Made by a program: the position numbers and the translations under genes. The notes beneath the pieces are model-generated. The model was not told the origin of the DNA. It was given only the letters and a program-made list of their open reading frames with translations, and made no database searches. From NCBI RefSeq assembly GCF_026000115.1, contig NZ_AP026867.1, positions 5,072,001 to 5,136,000 of the forward strand: a stretch of 64,000 bases of DNA. Direction: 5' to 3'. Below are positions 27,327-35,917 of the stretch, piece after piece. Source of the DNA: Aureispira anguillae (GTDB taxonomy: Bacteria > Bacteroidota > Bacteroidia > Chitinophagales > Saprospiraceae). Within the stretch, counting starts at the first letter, position 1. Each line of letters opens with the position of its first letter.

Positions 27327-28748
27327 ATGAATAAACTAACACACAACCTCCGTTCAATTATTGTATTACTTACTTTTGTACTAAGTAGCTTTAATACCTT
27401 TGCCCAAAAAGAGGCACCAAACCAACCTAAGCCCAACCAATCGCTTACCAATACTAAAAATACAACTTCAGGAGTTATTAGTCCTGATCCTATTATTATA
27501 CAAGGACGTTTAGACTTAGAAACCAATACAACCTCCACACATCAGGTACTAGAAACACCAGGGATTCGTCTAGAAATGGAGCCAGGAAGTGTCTATACGT
27601 CTATTCCTCATTCTACTGTTGGAGGCAATGGAGATAGTAATAATAGCTCTACGATTCACTGCCCCAAAATGTTTGTAGAAGTTACCATTCCTTTTCTACA
27701 AAGTTGCGTTGCATCTACTGCACAAGTTGATTATTGCAACCATGGAAATGCCGATGCTATTAATTCTTATGTTGATGTTGCATTTCCATCGGAATTAACC
27801 TTGGATAGTGCTTCTCTTCCCTACACCATTGTAGGTACGGGCTTGTATCGCTTTCAATTGGGGACTGTTGTAGACAATTCTTGCGATTTATTTTATGTGC
27901 ATTTCACAACGATTTGTGATTCTAGCTTATTAAATGAAGAACATTGTATTAATGCTCATATTTATCCTGATACACTTTGCAATAGTGTCTATAGTGACTA
28001 TTTATTGTCGGTAGATGGAAAATGTGTTGGTTCTAATGCAAAATTCACCGTACACAATCATGGGATGGCTGTAACGCTAGGGCAACACATTCAATATGTA
28101 ATCATTGAAGATCATTTGTTGGCAGGAGGTAATCCCCTTCCATTGTTTAAAGATACGTTAGTCCTCGATAAAGACAGCACATTAGAACTTAATGTATCAG
28201 GTACTTATTCAGGTTATAGACTTAAATTGTTAGATTCTTTAGGTACTGAGTTTGCTTACTCCTCTGTCCAAAACTGTTCAGCAACTTCTAATAATTCTAC
28301 AACCACCAATCACTACAATAACTTATTCTGGAACGATAGTCATTTGCCTTTTGAAAGTCAAGGCTGTGCCATTAATGGTAAAACAACAACAACAACAAAC
28401 GTAGTCCCAAATTCACTGCTAGCGCCTTTGAGTAACCCAGCAGGTTCAAACAGCAATTCAAAAGAAAGCAGTAGTTCTAAATTTGAGTTATTGGAAACAG
28501 AAGAAACGATTATTCAAGTATATCCAAATCCATTTAGTCAATACGCCGTAATCAAAATAGAAGGTCCAATTGCAGATCACTTTACGTTTAGATTATACAA
28601 TGCGACAGGTCAAACGGTTCAGTTCCGCAATTTAAGCGAACAAAGAGAATTTAGAATAGAGCGCAAAAATCTACTCAATGGCATGTATTTGTATCAAATT
28701 GAGTCTGAAGGGCAACTAATTGGAGCTGGAAAGGTTATTATAAAATAA
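27327..28748 (+). CDS. Secreted protein with T9SS type A sorting domain
   Basis: A 473-residue protein. The ATG at 27327 is preferred to an upstream TTG because it starts a proper signal peptide (MNKLTHNLRSIIVLLTFVL, cleavage after FNTFAQ). The middle contains paired Cys and pattern NHGNADAINSYVDVAFPSEL (about residues 140-160), resembling the conserved-repeat/CARDB-like beta domains of surface proteins. A Ser/Asn-rich linker (about 355-385) precedes a C-terminal type A sorting domain starting VYPNPFSQYAVIKI and ending in LLNGMYLYQIESEG...VIIK. It is exported by T9SS; its function is unknown. Confidence 0.85.
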   Translation: MNKLTHNLRSIIVLLTFVLSSFNTFAQKEAPNQPKPNQSLTNTKNTTSGVISPDPIIIQGRLDLETNTTSTHQVLETPGIRLEMEPGSVYTSIPHSTVGGNGDSNNSSTIHCPKMFVEVTIPFLQSCVASTAQVDYCNHGNADAINSYVDVAFPSELTLDSASLPYTIVGTGLYRFQLGTVVDNSCDLFYVHFTTICDSSLLNEEHCINAHIYPDTLCNSVYSDYLLSVDGKCVGSNAKFTVHNHGMAVTLGQHIQYVIIEDHLLAGGNPLPLFKDTLVLDKDSTLELNVSGTYSGYRLKLLDSLGTEFAYSSVQNCSATSNNSTTTNHYNNLFWNDSHLPFESQGCAINGKTTTTTNVVPNSLLAPLSNPAGSNSNSKESSSSKFELLETEETIIQVYPNPFSQYAVIKIEGPIADHFTFRLYNATGQTVQFRNLSEQREFRIERKNLLNGMYLYQIESEGQLIGAGKVIIK

Positions 28749-28794
28749 ATAAAATATAGAAAGTTGGTTATAAGTAGTTCGTTACTACTTCAAT

Positions 28795-28830
28795 TCCTGC
28801 TAGTAGGGGTACTAGCAGGAGTTTTTTTTT
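28795..28830 (+). terminator. Rho-independent terminator after the second T9SS cargo gene
   Basis: A perfect 10-bp stem tcctgctagt/actagcagga (28795-28804 with 28811-28820) and a run of nine T residues. Confidence 0.92.
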
Positions 28831-29012
28831 ATGCTTTTTTAGGGTGATTCAGTAGTAAATTCAATTGTTTCTTTTTAATGAAGTGAACATTGGAAGTTTT
28901 AATCTAGCCCTCATTTTAGAGGAAAAATAGCAAAAAGCGAGGTAATCAATACCTCTTGTTCTTTTTGCATTGCCCAAAAAGAACCAAAAACACTTGGAGC
29001 AATACATTTGTT

Positions 29013-30062
29013 TTATCCCTTTTTAGCATTAATAAGCCGCAATAAATGTTGTTTTAATGCTTCCTTTTCATCAAAAGCAATCGTCACTTCTATGGGCAAC
29101 ACATAGACTGATAAGTTATTTTGCTGGATATAAGAACCGTAATGGAGTAGTTTGGTAGCATCCTTTTGAGTAATTACAATCCATCGCCCTGCTGCTTGTG
29201 CTTTGATGTGCTCCAAGTCAGTTAAGCTAAAATGGTGATGATCTGGAAAACGTAGATAATTTGCAGCAACCTCTTGCCTATCCATAAACTGTTCTAGATA
29301 AGTTGTATCGGCAATTCCTGTCACAACAAGTACCTTTTCTTTCTTTAAATCTATTAATGTTTGGGTCTGCTTAACATCCACTAAATTATAAAGTGTTTGA
29401 TAACTAAAATAGGAAAAAAACACTTTTTGATGCTTTAGGGGTTGAATGGCTCTAATATAACTCGCTCGTTGAGCTTCTGTAATGGATGCAGGACACTTGG
29501 TAACAATAATAAAATCGGCTCGTTGATACCCCCTTCTAAATTCTCTCAAATTCCCCGCAGGCAATACCCAATTATCAAAGAATGGCTGGTCAAATGTTGT
29601 TAACATAACCTGAACCGTAGGAGCGATCGCCCAATGCTGAAAAGCATCGTCTAATAAGATACAATTGGTGGTTGGAGCTATTGTCAATGCCTTTTGAACC
29701 CCTAAAACACGCCGTTCAGCTACAATTACAGTCGTTTTGGGGTATTTTAGTTTAAATTGCAGGGGTTCATCACCAACCTCTATAGCCAAAGCATCTAGAT
29801 GTACTTCTCTAACCCCTTTGCTTTTCCTGCCATAACCACGACTAACGATTGCAGTAGAATAATCAGAAGTCAATAGTTGATGCATAAATTCTACATGAGG
29901 ACTCTTCCCCGTCCCTCCCACAGAAAGGTTTCCCACACTAATAACTGGTAACTGAAAAGCCGTCTTAGTTAGAATACCTATTTTATACATCATCCGATGA
30001 ATAGATACACAACAACCATAGACCAAAGCTAAAGGAAGTAATATGAATCGTTTTTCTTTCAA
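29013..30062 (-). CDS. lpxK: Tetraacyldisaccharide 4'-kinase LpxK
   Basis: A 349-residue inner-membrane kinase that adds the 4'-phosphate to the lipid A precursor. The N-terminal hydrophobic segment (about 5-22) is followed by the P-loop SVGNLSVGGTGKSP (42-55). Other family blocks are IVSRGYGRKSKGV (about 73-85), VGDEPLQFKLKYP (about 97-109) and LDDAFQHW (about 135-142). The start is TTG at 30062: no ATG lies between it and an in-frame stop upstream, and the protein starts at the usual family position. It stands alone. Confidence 0.94.
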   Translation of the reverse strand: MKEKRFILLPLALVYGCCVSIHRMMYKIGILTKTAFQLPVISVGNLSVGGTGKSPHVEFMHQLLTSDYSTAIVSRGYGRKSKGVREVHLDALAIEVGDEPLQFKLKYPKTTVIVAERRVLGVQKALTIAPTTNCILLDDAFQHWAIAPTVQVMLTTFDQPFFDNWVLPAGNLREFRRGYQRADFIIVTKCPASITEAQRASYIRAIQPLKHQKVFFSYFSYQTLYNLVDVKQTQTLIDLKKEKVLVVTGIADTTYLEQFMDRQEVAANYLRFPDHHHFSLTDLEHIKAQAAGRWIVITQKDATKLLHYGSYIQQNNLSVYVLPIEVTIAFDEKEALKQHLLRLINAKKG

Positions 30063-30274
30063 AAAAAATAATTTTATGTTTTAATTACGTTATTTCAAAA
30101 ACTACTAAAATAATCCCTAAACTTAAATAGTTAATATATAAATAACTGAACAATAGAAATATAAAAACAAAATTTTGACAAAACTTTATTTATCAACATT
30201 TTAATTACCTGCTAATAATCCCTATCTTTAAATATTTCCACCCCATTTACCAATATTAAATAAATGTAAAATTA

Positions 30275-30727
30275 ATGAAAACTCTAGCTACACTTTTAGT
30301 ATTAATTTTAACACTCGCCGCCTTTAATCCCACTGCCAATGCAACGTCAGACAAACTCGTTGCAGTAATTCTATTGTTAGACAATGGAGACGATCAGCAA
30401 ATCATACAGACCATTTATACTACGCTAATGGCTGCTGAAAAAGTTGCCAAAGTACTAGAAATAGAAATGCTTGCCCAAGATGAAGTAAATGATGATGTTT
30501 TTGTTTTTTCTTTGAAATCTGAAGCACAAAAAGATTTAACGATGAAGTTATTTGATGAAGAAGGCTATGAACTAGCCGCCCATCGTGTCCTTCAAGTTAA
30601 CAAAGGCAGCTCCTATAGAGCGCTCAATGTAGAATCGCTTACAGATGGTACTTATATGTTCAAATTAACAGATAAAGAAGGTGCCGAATTAAACAAAAAA
30701 ATAACCATTAAACGAGAAGAAAAATAA
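30275..30727 (+). CDS. Small secreted protein of unknown function
   Basis: A 150-residue protein with a signal peptide (MKTLATLLVLILTLAAFNP, cleavage near ANA). The mature protein is rich in Asp, Glu and Lys, and its C-terminal half (DLTMKLFDEEGYELAAHRVL...YMFKLTDKEGAELNKKITI) has the strand pattern of a sorting-domain-like beta sandwich, but it lacks the typical PNP start, so I do not call it a T9SS substrate with certainty. It is followed at once by a strong terminator. Confidence 0.7.
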   Translation: MKTLATLLVLILTLAAFNPTANATSDKLVAVILLLDNGDDQQIIQTIYTTLMAAEKVAKVLEIEMLAQDEVNDDVFVFSLKSEAQKDLTMKLFDEEGYELAAHRVLQVNKGSSYRALNVESLTDGTYMFKLTDKEGAELNKKITIKREEK

Positions 30728-30751
30728 TTCTCCATTCACATTTAAAAATAA

Positions 30752-30788
30752 AAATCCCCATAAAGTATAACCTTTGTGGGGATTTTTT
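30752..30788. terminator. Bidirectional rho-independent terminator
   Basis: A 14-bp stem (30752-30765 with 30772-30785, one G-T pair), T run on the right and A run on the left, between convergent genes. Confidence 0.9.
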
Positions 30789-30804
30789 GTCATCAACCTC
30801 TAAT

Positions 30805-31722
30805 TTAGTTACCATAAGTTGCAAAATGCGCATCCATTGCCTTCCAAACTTCTTTAGGCTTATCTTGAATCAGCCAATGGCTGGCATCTAACTCAACCAA
30901 TTGATAAGTACCTTTCATATATTGTACGGTGTCTTCAACCGCCTTTCGACCTAATGCTGTATCTTTATTTCCCCAAATCAAAGTAGTGGGCGTTTTTATA
31001 GCCGAAATATTTAGGTCTTTAGATATTTCTAGCATTTTATTCCAATTTTTTCGATAATAATGCAAACAAGTCGTCAAGGCTCTTTTTTGGCTAAACACAG
31101 ACTTATATACTTCTATTTGCTCTGGCGTAGACAAATACCAGCAAGCCTCCCTTAGCCGTTTAAAATCATTGCCCTTTAGTATCATCTCAGGCAAAAAATG
31201 CCATTGGAAAACCCTAGCATATTGACTCATTTTTTTTTGAGAAGGGTCATACTTGGCGGCATTTCCCAAAGCGGTAAGATGAGGCACAGACATCGCTAAC
31301 CAAGAAATTACTTTTTCGGGATAAAGTCCAACAATAGACCAACCTATTGCAGAGCCCCAGTCGTGTCCAATTAGATGAAAAGCATCAATTTGTTTGGCAG
31401 CAACAATCTCTATAATATCTTGGGCAAGTGCTTTGATGGCGTAATTGCGTACCCCTTTAGGACGAGCATGTTTGCTGTACCCTCGCAGATCTGGCGCTAT
31501 ACAATAAAACCCCTTTTCATGCAAATGGAGCATTGTTTCTTCCCACATGTGAGAGGTCTCAGGAAAACCATGTAATAAAATAACCGTTGGACCATCAGAA
31601 GGAACGCCTACTGTTCGGCAGGTAAACTCCAAACCATTTGCCTTTATCTGCTCAATTTTAATATCTGCCCCCATCAAGGCACAAGGTAGAATTAGCAGAA
31701 TCCATATCATTCTTAAGCTCAT
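30805..31722 (-). CDS. Alpha/beta hydrolase, epoxide-hydrolase-like, secreted
   Basis: A 305-residue alpha/beta hydrolase with an N-terminal signal (MSLRMIWILLILPCALMG). The oxyanion region is LLHGFPETSHMWEE (about 49-62) and the nucleophile elbow is GHDWGS with Asp121, which points to epoxide hydrolase or haloalkane dehalogenase rather than esterase (Ser) chemistry. The catalytic His is in DASHWL near residue 286. It lies 34 bases downstream of the thioesterase gene and is probably controlled with it by the TetR repressor nearby. The substrate is unknown. Confidence 0.88.
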   Translation of the reverse strand: MSLRMIWILLILPCALMGADIKIEQIKANGLEFTCRTVGVPSDGPTVILLHGFPETSHMWEETMLHLHEKGFYCIAPDLRGYSKHARPKGVRNYAIKALAQDIIEIVAAKQIDAFHLIGHDWGSAIGWSIVGLYPEKVISWLAMSVPHLTALGNAAKYDPSQKKMSQYARVFQWHFLPEMILKGNDFKRLREACWYLSTPEQIEVYKSVFSQKRALTTCLHYYRKNWNKMLEISKDLNISAIKTPTTLIWGNKDTALGRKAVEDTVQYMKGTYQLVELDASHWLIQDKPKEVWKAMDAHFATYGN

Positions 31723-31756
31723 TGATTGATTGTTTTTATACTAAAAAAACGTGTCA

Positions 31757-32263
31757 CTAGACCAATACTGGACCGTTCTGAATAGCATTAGCACGCCAGA
31801 ATTTGTTTCGATCTTCAAAATTGGTCTGTTCAGTAGGTAGTACAACGGATTTAAACAAATCCATCAAATCCTCAGGATGAGCACTAACTTGTTGGTTCCT
31901 AATATTCACATGTACGAATCGTGCCCACAAAAAGGCTTTAAGTTGCGTTCGTTTTTTGTTCCACATACGCACCTCAACATCTAAATGTTTTTGGGAAAAT
32001 CCTATCAGTTGAGAATCCATATACAATTCTTCCATGGTATTAGCCGAATGGATATAAGAAATTTGATTGGTGGCAACCACCCAACCTATTCCTTGGTTTC
32101 TAGCCAAGTCAAACAAATTCAAACCATAATGTTCCTCAATTTGATCCTCTCTGGCATTCATCATATAATCAATGTATTTACCATTATTCAAATGATTAAA
32201 CGGATCTGAGTCTTGAAACCTAACTTTTGCCTTACTATTGATTATCTTAGGTAAATCTTTCAT
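31757..32263 (-). CDS. Acyl-CoA thioesterase-like hotdog protein
   Basis: A 168-residue hotdog-fold protein. The 4-hydroxybenzoyl-CoA thioesterase motif is visible as VRFQDSDPFNHLNNGKYIDY (about 14-33), with the catalytic Asp in the DSDPFNHLNN segment. These cytoplasmic enzymes hydrolyse acyl-CoA thioesters. Its promoter overlaps a TetR operator (32351-32370), so it is very probably repressed by the TetR protein encoded 126 bases upstream, and the hydrolase gene follows it in the same direction. Confidence 0.85.
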   Translation of the reverse strand: MKDLPKIINSKAKVRFQDSDPFNHLNNGKYIDYMMNAREDQIEEHYGLNLFDLARNQGIGWVVATNQISYIHSANTMEELYMDSQLIGFSQKHLDVEVRMWNKKRTQLKAFLWARFVHVNIRNQQVSAHPEDLMDLFKSVVLPTEQTNFEDRNKFWRANAIQNGPVLV

Positions 32264-32348
32264 AACTTTTTTATTAAATTATTGCATGAGTGCTACGCAG
32301 TTGATCATCAACTACCTTTAAATAAAATAAATTTATAACTTGCATGTT

Positions 32349-32380
32349 CAAATATACCGATTGGTATATTTTGAAGCAAA
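32349..32380 (-). promoter_or_regulatory. Promoter of the thioesterase operon, overlapped by a TetR operator
   Basis: On the minus strand, TTTG (32380-32377), a 20-base spacer and TATATTTG (32356-32349) give a complete Bacteroidota promoter. The predicted start is near 32342, giving a leader of about 80 bases. Confidence 0.6.
32351..32370. promoter_or_regulatory. TetR operator 1
   Basis: aatatacc-gatt-ggtatatt, an 8-bp perfect inverted repeat, overlapping the -7 element and spacer of the thioesterase promoter. The core ATACCnnTTGGTAT is shared with the two sites upstream of tetR. Confidence 0.75.
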
Positions 32381-32388
32381 AAAATAGC

Positions 32389-32994
32389 TTATGTTGAAGC
32401 TGCTTTTATTTCTGAATGAATCATTCGATCAATAGAATCCATCATTTCAGCAACATAACGTTTATCATCTAGTGTGAGTGTCATAAAAACACTCCCTTGA
32501 ATCATTGTAAACAATCGTCTCCCATAATGGTCTGCATCTATATCTGCTTTTATTTCTCCTGCTTGTATCCCCGCCAAAAGGATGACGACCATGCTCTTTT
32601 CTAGCTTATGAATGACCGTTCGAACCCGCTCTAATAAGCGCTCATTTTGGTTATTCGCATCGACCCCTATATTTAGAATGGGGCAACCACCGTTGGGTAC
32701 GGTAAACTTTAAATAGTTTCTGTAAAAATCAGTAATGGCAAACAACTTTTCTAAAGGCGAATTCTTTGCTTCAACCTTTGCAGAAACTTGGTTCATTACC
32801 TTTCGGACATTATAATTAAAAGCCTGAATCGCCAATTCTTCCTTATTTTCAAAATTACCATAAATCGCTCCTTTTGTCAGACCAACCGCATCTGTAATCG
32901 CTTTCATACTCGTCCCCATATAGCCCTGCTTATTAAAAATAGGCGCAACTTTTTCGAGAATATAAAGACTTGTTTCAGCAGATTTTCGAGCCAT
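32389..32994 (-). CDS. TetR/AcrR family transcriptional repressor
   Basis: A 201-residue regulator. The N-terminal helix-turn-helix spans about residues 10-55 (FNKQGYMGTSMKAITDAVG then TKGAIYGNFENKEELA). The rest is a helical ligand-binding and dimerisation domain. Three matching operators lie nearby: one over the thioesterase promoter, two in the region upstream of this gene, so it very probably represses itself and the thioesterase-hydrolase pair. The effector is likely an acyl-CoA, aldehyde or related hydrophobic compound, inferred from the targets only. Confidence 0.93.
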   Translation of the reverse strand: MARKSAETSLYILEKVAPIFNKQGYMGTSMKAITDAVGLTKGAIYGNFENKEELAIQAFNYNVRKVMNQVSAKVEAKNSPLEKLFAITDFYRNYLKFTVPNGGCPILNIGVDANNQNERLLERVRTVIHKLEKSMVVILLAGIQAGEIKADIDADHYGRRLFTMIQGSVFMTLTLDDKRYVAEMMDSIDRMIHSEIKAAST

Positions 32995-33132
32995 TTTGAG
33001 TTTTTAATTGATAGAATAAATAAAATAAGGACTAATCTAGTGCTAGATTAAACAATATCATACAAGCAATTTCAACGATTTTATGGTCAAAATATAGACA
33101 TTGAGTTTCACCTTGCCTGTCAATTGATACTA

Positions 33133-33140
33133 CAAAGGTA
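33133..33140 (-). promoter_or_regulatory. Probable -7 element of tetR
   Basis: On the minus strand TACCTTTG, an exact match to TAnnTTTG, six bases from TetR operator 2. The leader would be about 130 bases. No clear -33 box is seen at the normal spacing, because the operator sits there. Confidence 0.45.
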
Positions 33141-33146
33141 CAAAAA

Positions 33147-33162
33147 TATACCAATTGGTATA
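33147..33162. promoter_or_regulatory. TetR operator 2
   Basis: tataccaattggtata, a perfect 16-bp palindrome immediately upstream of the tetR -7 element, placed where a repressor would block RNA polymerase. Confidence 0.75.
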
Positions 33163-33178
33163 ATAAAATCTAGAAAAA

Positions 33179-33196
33179 ATATACCGATTGGTATTT
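33179..33196. promoter_or_regulatory. TetR operator 3
   Basis: Core ataccgattggtat at 33181-33194, the same as in operator 1. Its centre is 33 bp from the centre of operator 2, about three helical turns, so two dimers could bind on one face of the DNA. It touches the stop codon of the upstream lipoprotein gene. Confidence 0.7.
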
Positions 33197-33197
33197 T

Positions 33198-33599
33198 TTA
33201 TATTTTTTCCCATTCTTGCACCCCTCCTGGTGCATCTGGGTAATCAACACTATTTAATTCAAGTTTGGTTGCCGATTTAAGTACTATATTTGCTTTTAAG
33301 GGGGTAGAATCTGCGCTCAAGTCATACAATTGAAAATGTATGTCTCCCACAGTAGGATGAATACCTTCCCACTTAACCTGCCCATTTGTAAAATCACTAC
33401 TCGTTGGTGAAAACGTAATAAAAGCACTGTCACTCTTGGGAAGAATGCGAACAATCATGCTATCTGATCGATAATCAGTACTCCATGTTCTTCTCCAATC
33501 TCCCTCCAAATCGTGTAATTCATAGCTAGTTTTATCTGGTCGACAAGCTCCAATACTAATCACTCCCAATAACAACAATAAACACTTTAATTTATTCAT
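33198..33599 (-). CDS. Small lipoprotein of unknown function
   Basis: A 133-residue lipoprotein: hydrophobic leader and lipobox IGAC (Cys19). The mature part contains LEGDWRRTWSTDYRSDSM (about 31-48), the start of a lipocalin-like or DUF-type small beta barrel frequent in Bacteroidota lipoproteins. It ends within two bases of TetR operator 3 but is upstream of tetR, and its own relation to that regulon is unclear. Confidence 0.7.
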   Translation of the reverse strand: MNKLKCLLLLLGVISIGACRPDKTSYELHDLEGDWRRTWSTDYRSDSMIVRILPKSDSAFITFSPTSSDFTNGQVKWEGIHPTVGDIHFQLYDLSADSTPLKANIVLKSATKLELNSVDYPDAPGGVQEWEKI

Positions 33600-33649
33600 T
33601 TTAACTCAATATTTTTTAATAACACACAAAGGAATACGATCATAAAGGC

Positions 33650-34156
33650 TTATTCATCTTCTATCAAATGTGCAAAGAGGTCTTTATCTTCGGTTAATTG
33701 TTTCTTTTGTAGATTCAGATAGCATAAGAACATAATTGTTGTACAAATTAATAATAGCCAATATCCCCATTCAAAGATTGTCAACAAGTCCTCTCCTGTA
33801 TAAACAACATAAATCGGTAACCAATAAATTGAAGAGCCAACTCCCAATAAAAAACAATTCATCAACCGCTGTTTTATATTCCAATAACATTGCTTAGTGC
33901 TGTATCGATAAAAAGTCACCCCCATTATTGGCAGCCAGACAAAAGTGCCTAATAACAAAAGCATCAAAATTAAGATTCTTAAATTTATTGTCCGTTCAAC
34001 GATAAAAAAAGACTTTGTTACGTTCCAGTAAACTTCAAGTCTAATTTGTTCTGCAATAAAAGGACAAAAGAAAGTAATAATTCCTATAACAAAAGTCCCC
34101 CAAAAGATACGTTTCGTTTGTTTCTCTGTCATTTTATTGATCATTTTGCGCTCCAT
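33650..34156 (-). CDS. Membrane protein, paralogue of the next upstream gene
   Basis: A 168-residue protein with four likely membrane helices and a cytoplasmic tail ending LTEDKDLFAHLIEDE. The gene just upstream (34203-34664) encodes a protein of similar size and topology ending ITEEDAITKHLIDDN, so the two are paralogues. Three in-frame ATGs are available (34156, 34144, 34132); the third, giving MTEKQTKRIFW, matches the start of the paralogue best. The function is unknown. Confidence 0.7.
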   Translation of the reverse strand: MERKMINKMTEKQTKRIFWGTFVIGIITFFCPFIAEQIRLEVYWNVTKSFFIVERTINLRILILMLLLLGTFVWLPIMGVTFYRYSTKQCYWNIKQRLMNCFLLGVGSSIYWLPIYVVYTGEDLLTIFEWGYWLLLICTTIMFLCYLNLQKKQLTEDKDLFAHLIEDE

Positions 34157-34202
34157 GGGCTGCCAATTATTTTGAAACTTATTCTATCGCCAAAACAGTA
34201 TG

Positions 34203-34664
34203 TTAATTGTCATCAATTAAATGCTTTGTGATAGCATCTTCCTCCGTTATCTTATCTTGTCCATTGTACCAAAACACAACATATACACTCAAAATAGAAA
34301 CACTCCACATTAGATATCCCAACAAACCTCTTTCGTCCAAATCTACCCCTCGTTCAATTACTAATCCCACGGTTACAAAAACAGGAATAACAAAAAATAC
34401 AAAAAGTATTCCTCTCCAAACTTTAGTTGCTCGAATAGATAATGTTTTGGAAGAAAGAATTAATGCAATTGGAAAAAAAATAATGGGCGAAAAAAAGGCA
34501 AAATACAAATGCCAATTATCCCAGCGAATCCCATCGTTAAAAAGCGCATCTACCCCCTTTGAGAAAAAATAATACCCAGTATCTCGCATCAGAAATGGCA
34601 TAAAATAACTCATTATTTGCAAGAGAATAGCTATAACTAAAACAAGTCGTGTTTGCTTTTTCAT
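34203..34664 (-). CDS. Membrane protein, paralogue of the next downstream gene
   Basis: A 153-residue protein with four predicted membrane helices (about 8-25, 50-70, 82-105, 118-135), a short N terminus MKKQTRLVLVIAIL and a charged C-terminal tail, ITEEDAITKHLIDDN. It forms a tandem pair with the gene 46 bases downstream, which has the same tail pattern. I do not recognise the family. Confidence 0.7.
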   Translation of the reverse strand: MKKQTRLVLVIAILLQIMSYFMPFLMRDTGYYFFSKGVDALFNDGIRWDNWHLYFAFFSPIIFFPIALILSSKTLSIRATKVWRGILFVFFVIPVFVTVGLVIERGVDLDERGLLGYLMWSVSILSVYVVFWYNGQDKITEEDAITKHLIDDN

Positions 34665-34999
34665 TAGTTATTAGATTTTGTAGGGAATAATTAGACCAGC
34701 AATAATTTTTAAATCATTACTAAAGTAAAATAGTAAAAATCCCTAACTTTGTGTGCGAAATGCAACAAACAGACAGCGAATACACTATTAATATAAATTC
34801 TCAACACTTTTAAAGCAAGCTTTTGGCGGGGGTATTTTGGAGTTCTTGGTTTTATTTTCATTTTAACGATTAAGCAACCAATAAAAAACTACTCTTCAAA
34901 ACTAAGCGTACAGCTTTGCAAGCAAGAACTTCTCTAAAAGAACACAAATAATTTATAGTATAGTACACTTAATTCAACCACTTGATAAATAAAATAATT
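34665..34999. other. Divergent intergenic region
   Basis: 335 bases between divergent membrane protein genes. It contains the -7 element at 34744-34751 on the plus strand. A 17-codon frame starting at 34760 is too short to support. Nothing else was recognised. Confidence 0.5.
34744..34751 (+). promoter_or_regulatory. Probable -7 promoter element
   Basis: TAACTTTG matches TAnnTTTG, with a predicted start near 34758 and a leader of about 240 bases before the gene at 35000. No -33 TTTG box is visible. Confidence 0.4.
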
Positions 35000-35443
35000 A
35001 TGTTAGAAGGTATCAAACATGCTCATTCTGGACTAAGATGGATTGTTCTCATTCTTCTCCTACTTGCAATCGTCAACGCATTTAGTGGATGGCGCAGCAA
35101 AAAACCGTATACAGCTCAAAATAAAAAGCTTCATTTATTTGCAATGATTTTTGTTCATATTCAGGTTTTAATTGGTTTTATCTCTTATCTCTTAAACTGG
35201 GGAGGAAAGGTGAATTTTGGCAATATGTCCAATTCAATGATTCGTTTTTTTACAGTAGAACATAGTACAATGATGCTATTGGCATTGATTGCTATTACGA
35301 TCGGTTTTAGCAAATCAAAGAAAATAACAGAAACGCCTAGCCGTTTTAAGATGATTTTTATGGCTTACCTTATTGGTTTGCTACTCATTTTGGCTGGAAT
35401 TCCTTGGCCTTTCAGAACGGCACTTGGAGCTGGGTGGTTCTAA
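35000..35443 (+). CDS. Four-helix membrane protein with conserved His, cytochrome-b-like
   Basis: A 147-residue inner-membrane protein. I place the start at the ATG at 35000 (MLEGIKHAHSGLRW); the frame upstream only offers a TTG. Four helices are visible, and His residues fall in or near each one: HAHSGLRW, KLHLFAM, FVHIQVL and VEHSTMM. This pattern suggests haem or metal binding, as in small cytochrome b561-like proteins, but the family is usually annotated as hypothetical. It may start the operon of the FKBP lipoproteins 51 bases downstream. Confidence 0.75.
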   Translation: MLEGIKHAHSGLRWIVLILLLLAIVNAFSGWRSKKPYTAQNKKLHLFAMIFVHIQVLIGFISYLLNWGGKVNFGNMSNSMIRFFTVEHSTMMLLALIAITIGFSKSKKITETPSRFKMIFMAYLIGLLLILAGIPWPFRTALGAGWF

Positions 35444-35493
35444 GCTCAACCTTTACATCAAAACCCTAATGCCCACTTTAATGCCAAAACAAA

Positions 35494-35913
35494 ATGATTT
35501 CATACAATACTATTTCATTTTTTATCGTTTTTTTATGTTGTACACTATTGGGGTGCTCCCCCAATAATTCGACTGCTACAGCCGAGGCACTCTATGAAAA
35601 AACTATTTTTACGGACAATCCCAGTCAGCCAAAAATCAAGGAAGGAGATCAAGTAAGTATCTACTATTGCCTCAAAAATGGAACAAAAATAATTACCAGT
35701 TCAGCGCATGCGCTTGAACCCACAATTATAACAATTCCTAATGACGATGCTTTAGATAAGTTTCAACGTCCTTTAACTTGGCTTGGTTTGGGCGATAGCT
35801 GTATTGTACATATTAATGTCGAAGATGCTGCTGAAGAATTAGAAAGTTATAAGGAGCATTTTAAATCAGGTGAAAAGGCAACATTTATATATAAAGTATT
35901 GAAGATTGACTAA
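35494..35913 (+). CDS. Lipoprotein with a degenerate FKBP-like domain
   Basis: A 139-residue lipoprotein (lipobox LLGC, Cys21). The mature part has the strand order of an FKBP domain: KIKEGDQVSIYYCLKNGTKI (about 48-67) to LTWLGLGDSCIVHI (about 93-106) and ATFIYKVLKID at the end, but lacks the conserved active-site residues. The same degenerate module appears in the next gene, four bases downstream. It was probably a duplication of the PPIase and may now act as a chaperone or scaffold. Confidence 0.7.
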   Translation: MISYNTISFFIVFLCCTLLGCSPNNSTATAEALYEKTIFTDNPSQPKIKEGDQVSIYYCLKNGTKIITSSAHALEPTIITIPNDDALDKFQRPLTWLGLGDSCIVHINVEDAAEELESYKEHFKSGEKATFIYKVLKID

Positions 35914-35917
35914 ACAT

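Noticed and set aside
34207-34572. Long plus-strand frame antisense to the paralogous membrane protein
   Set aside because: It lies wholly opposite a convincing membrane protein gene, with no signal, domain or terminator of its own.
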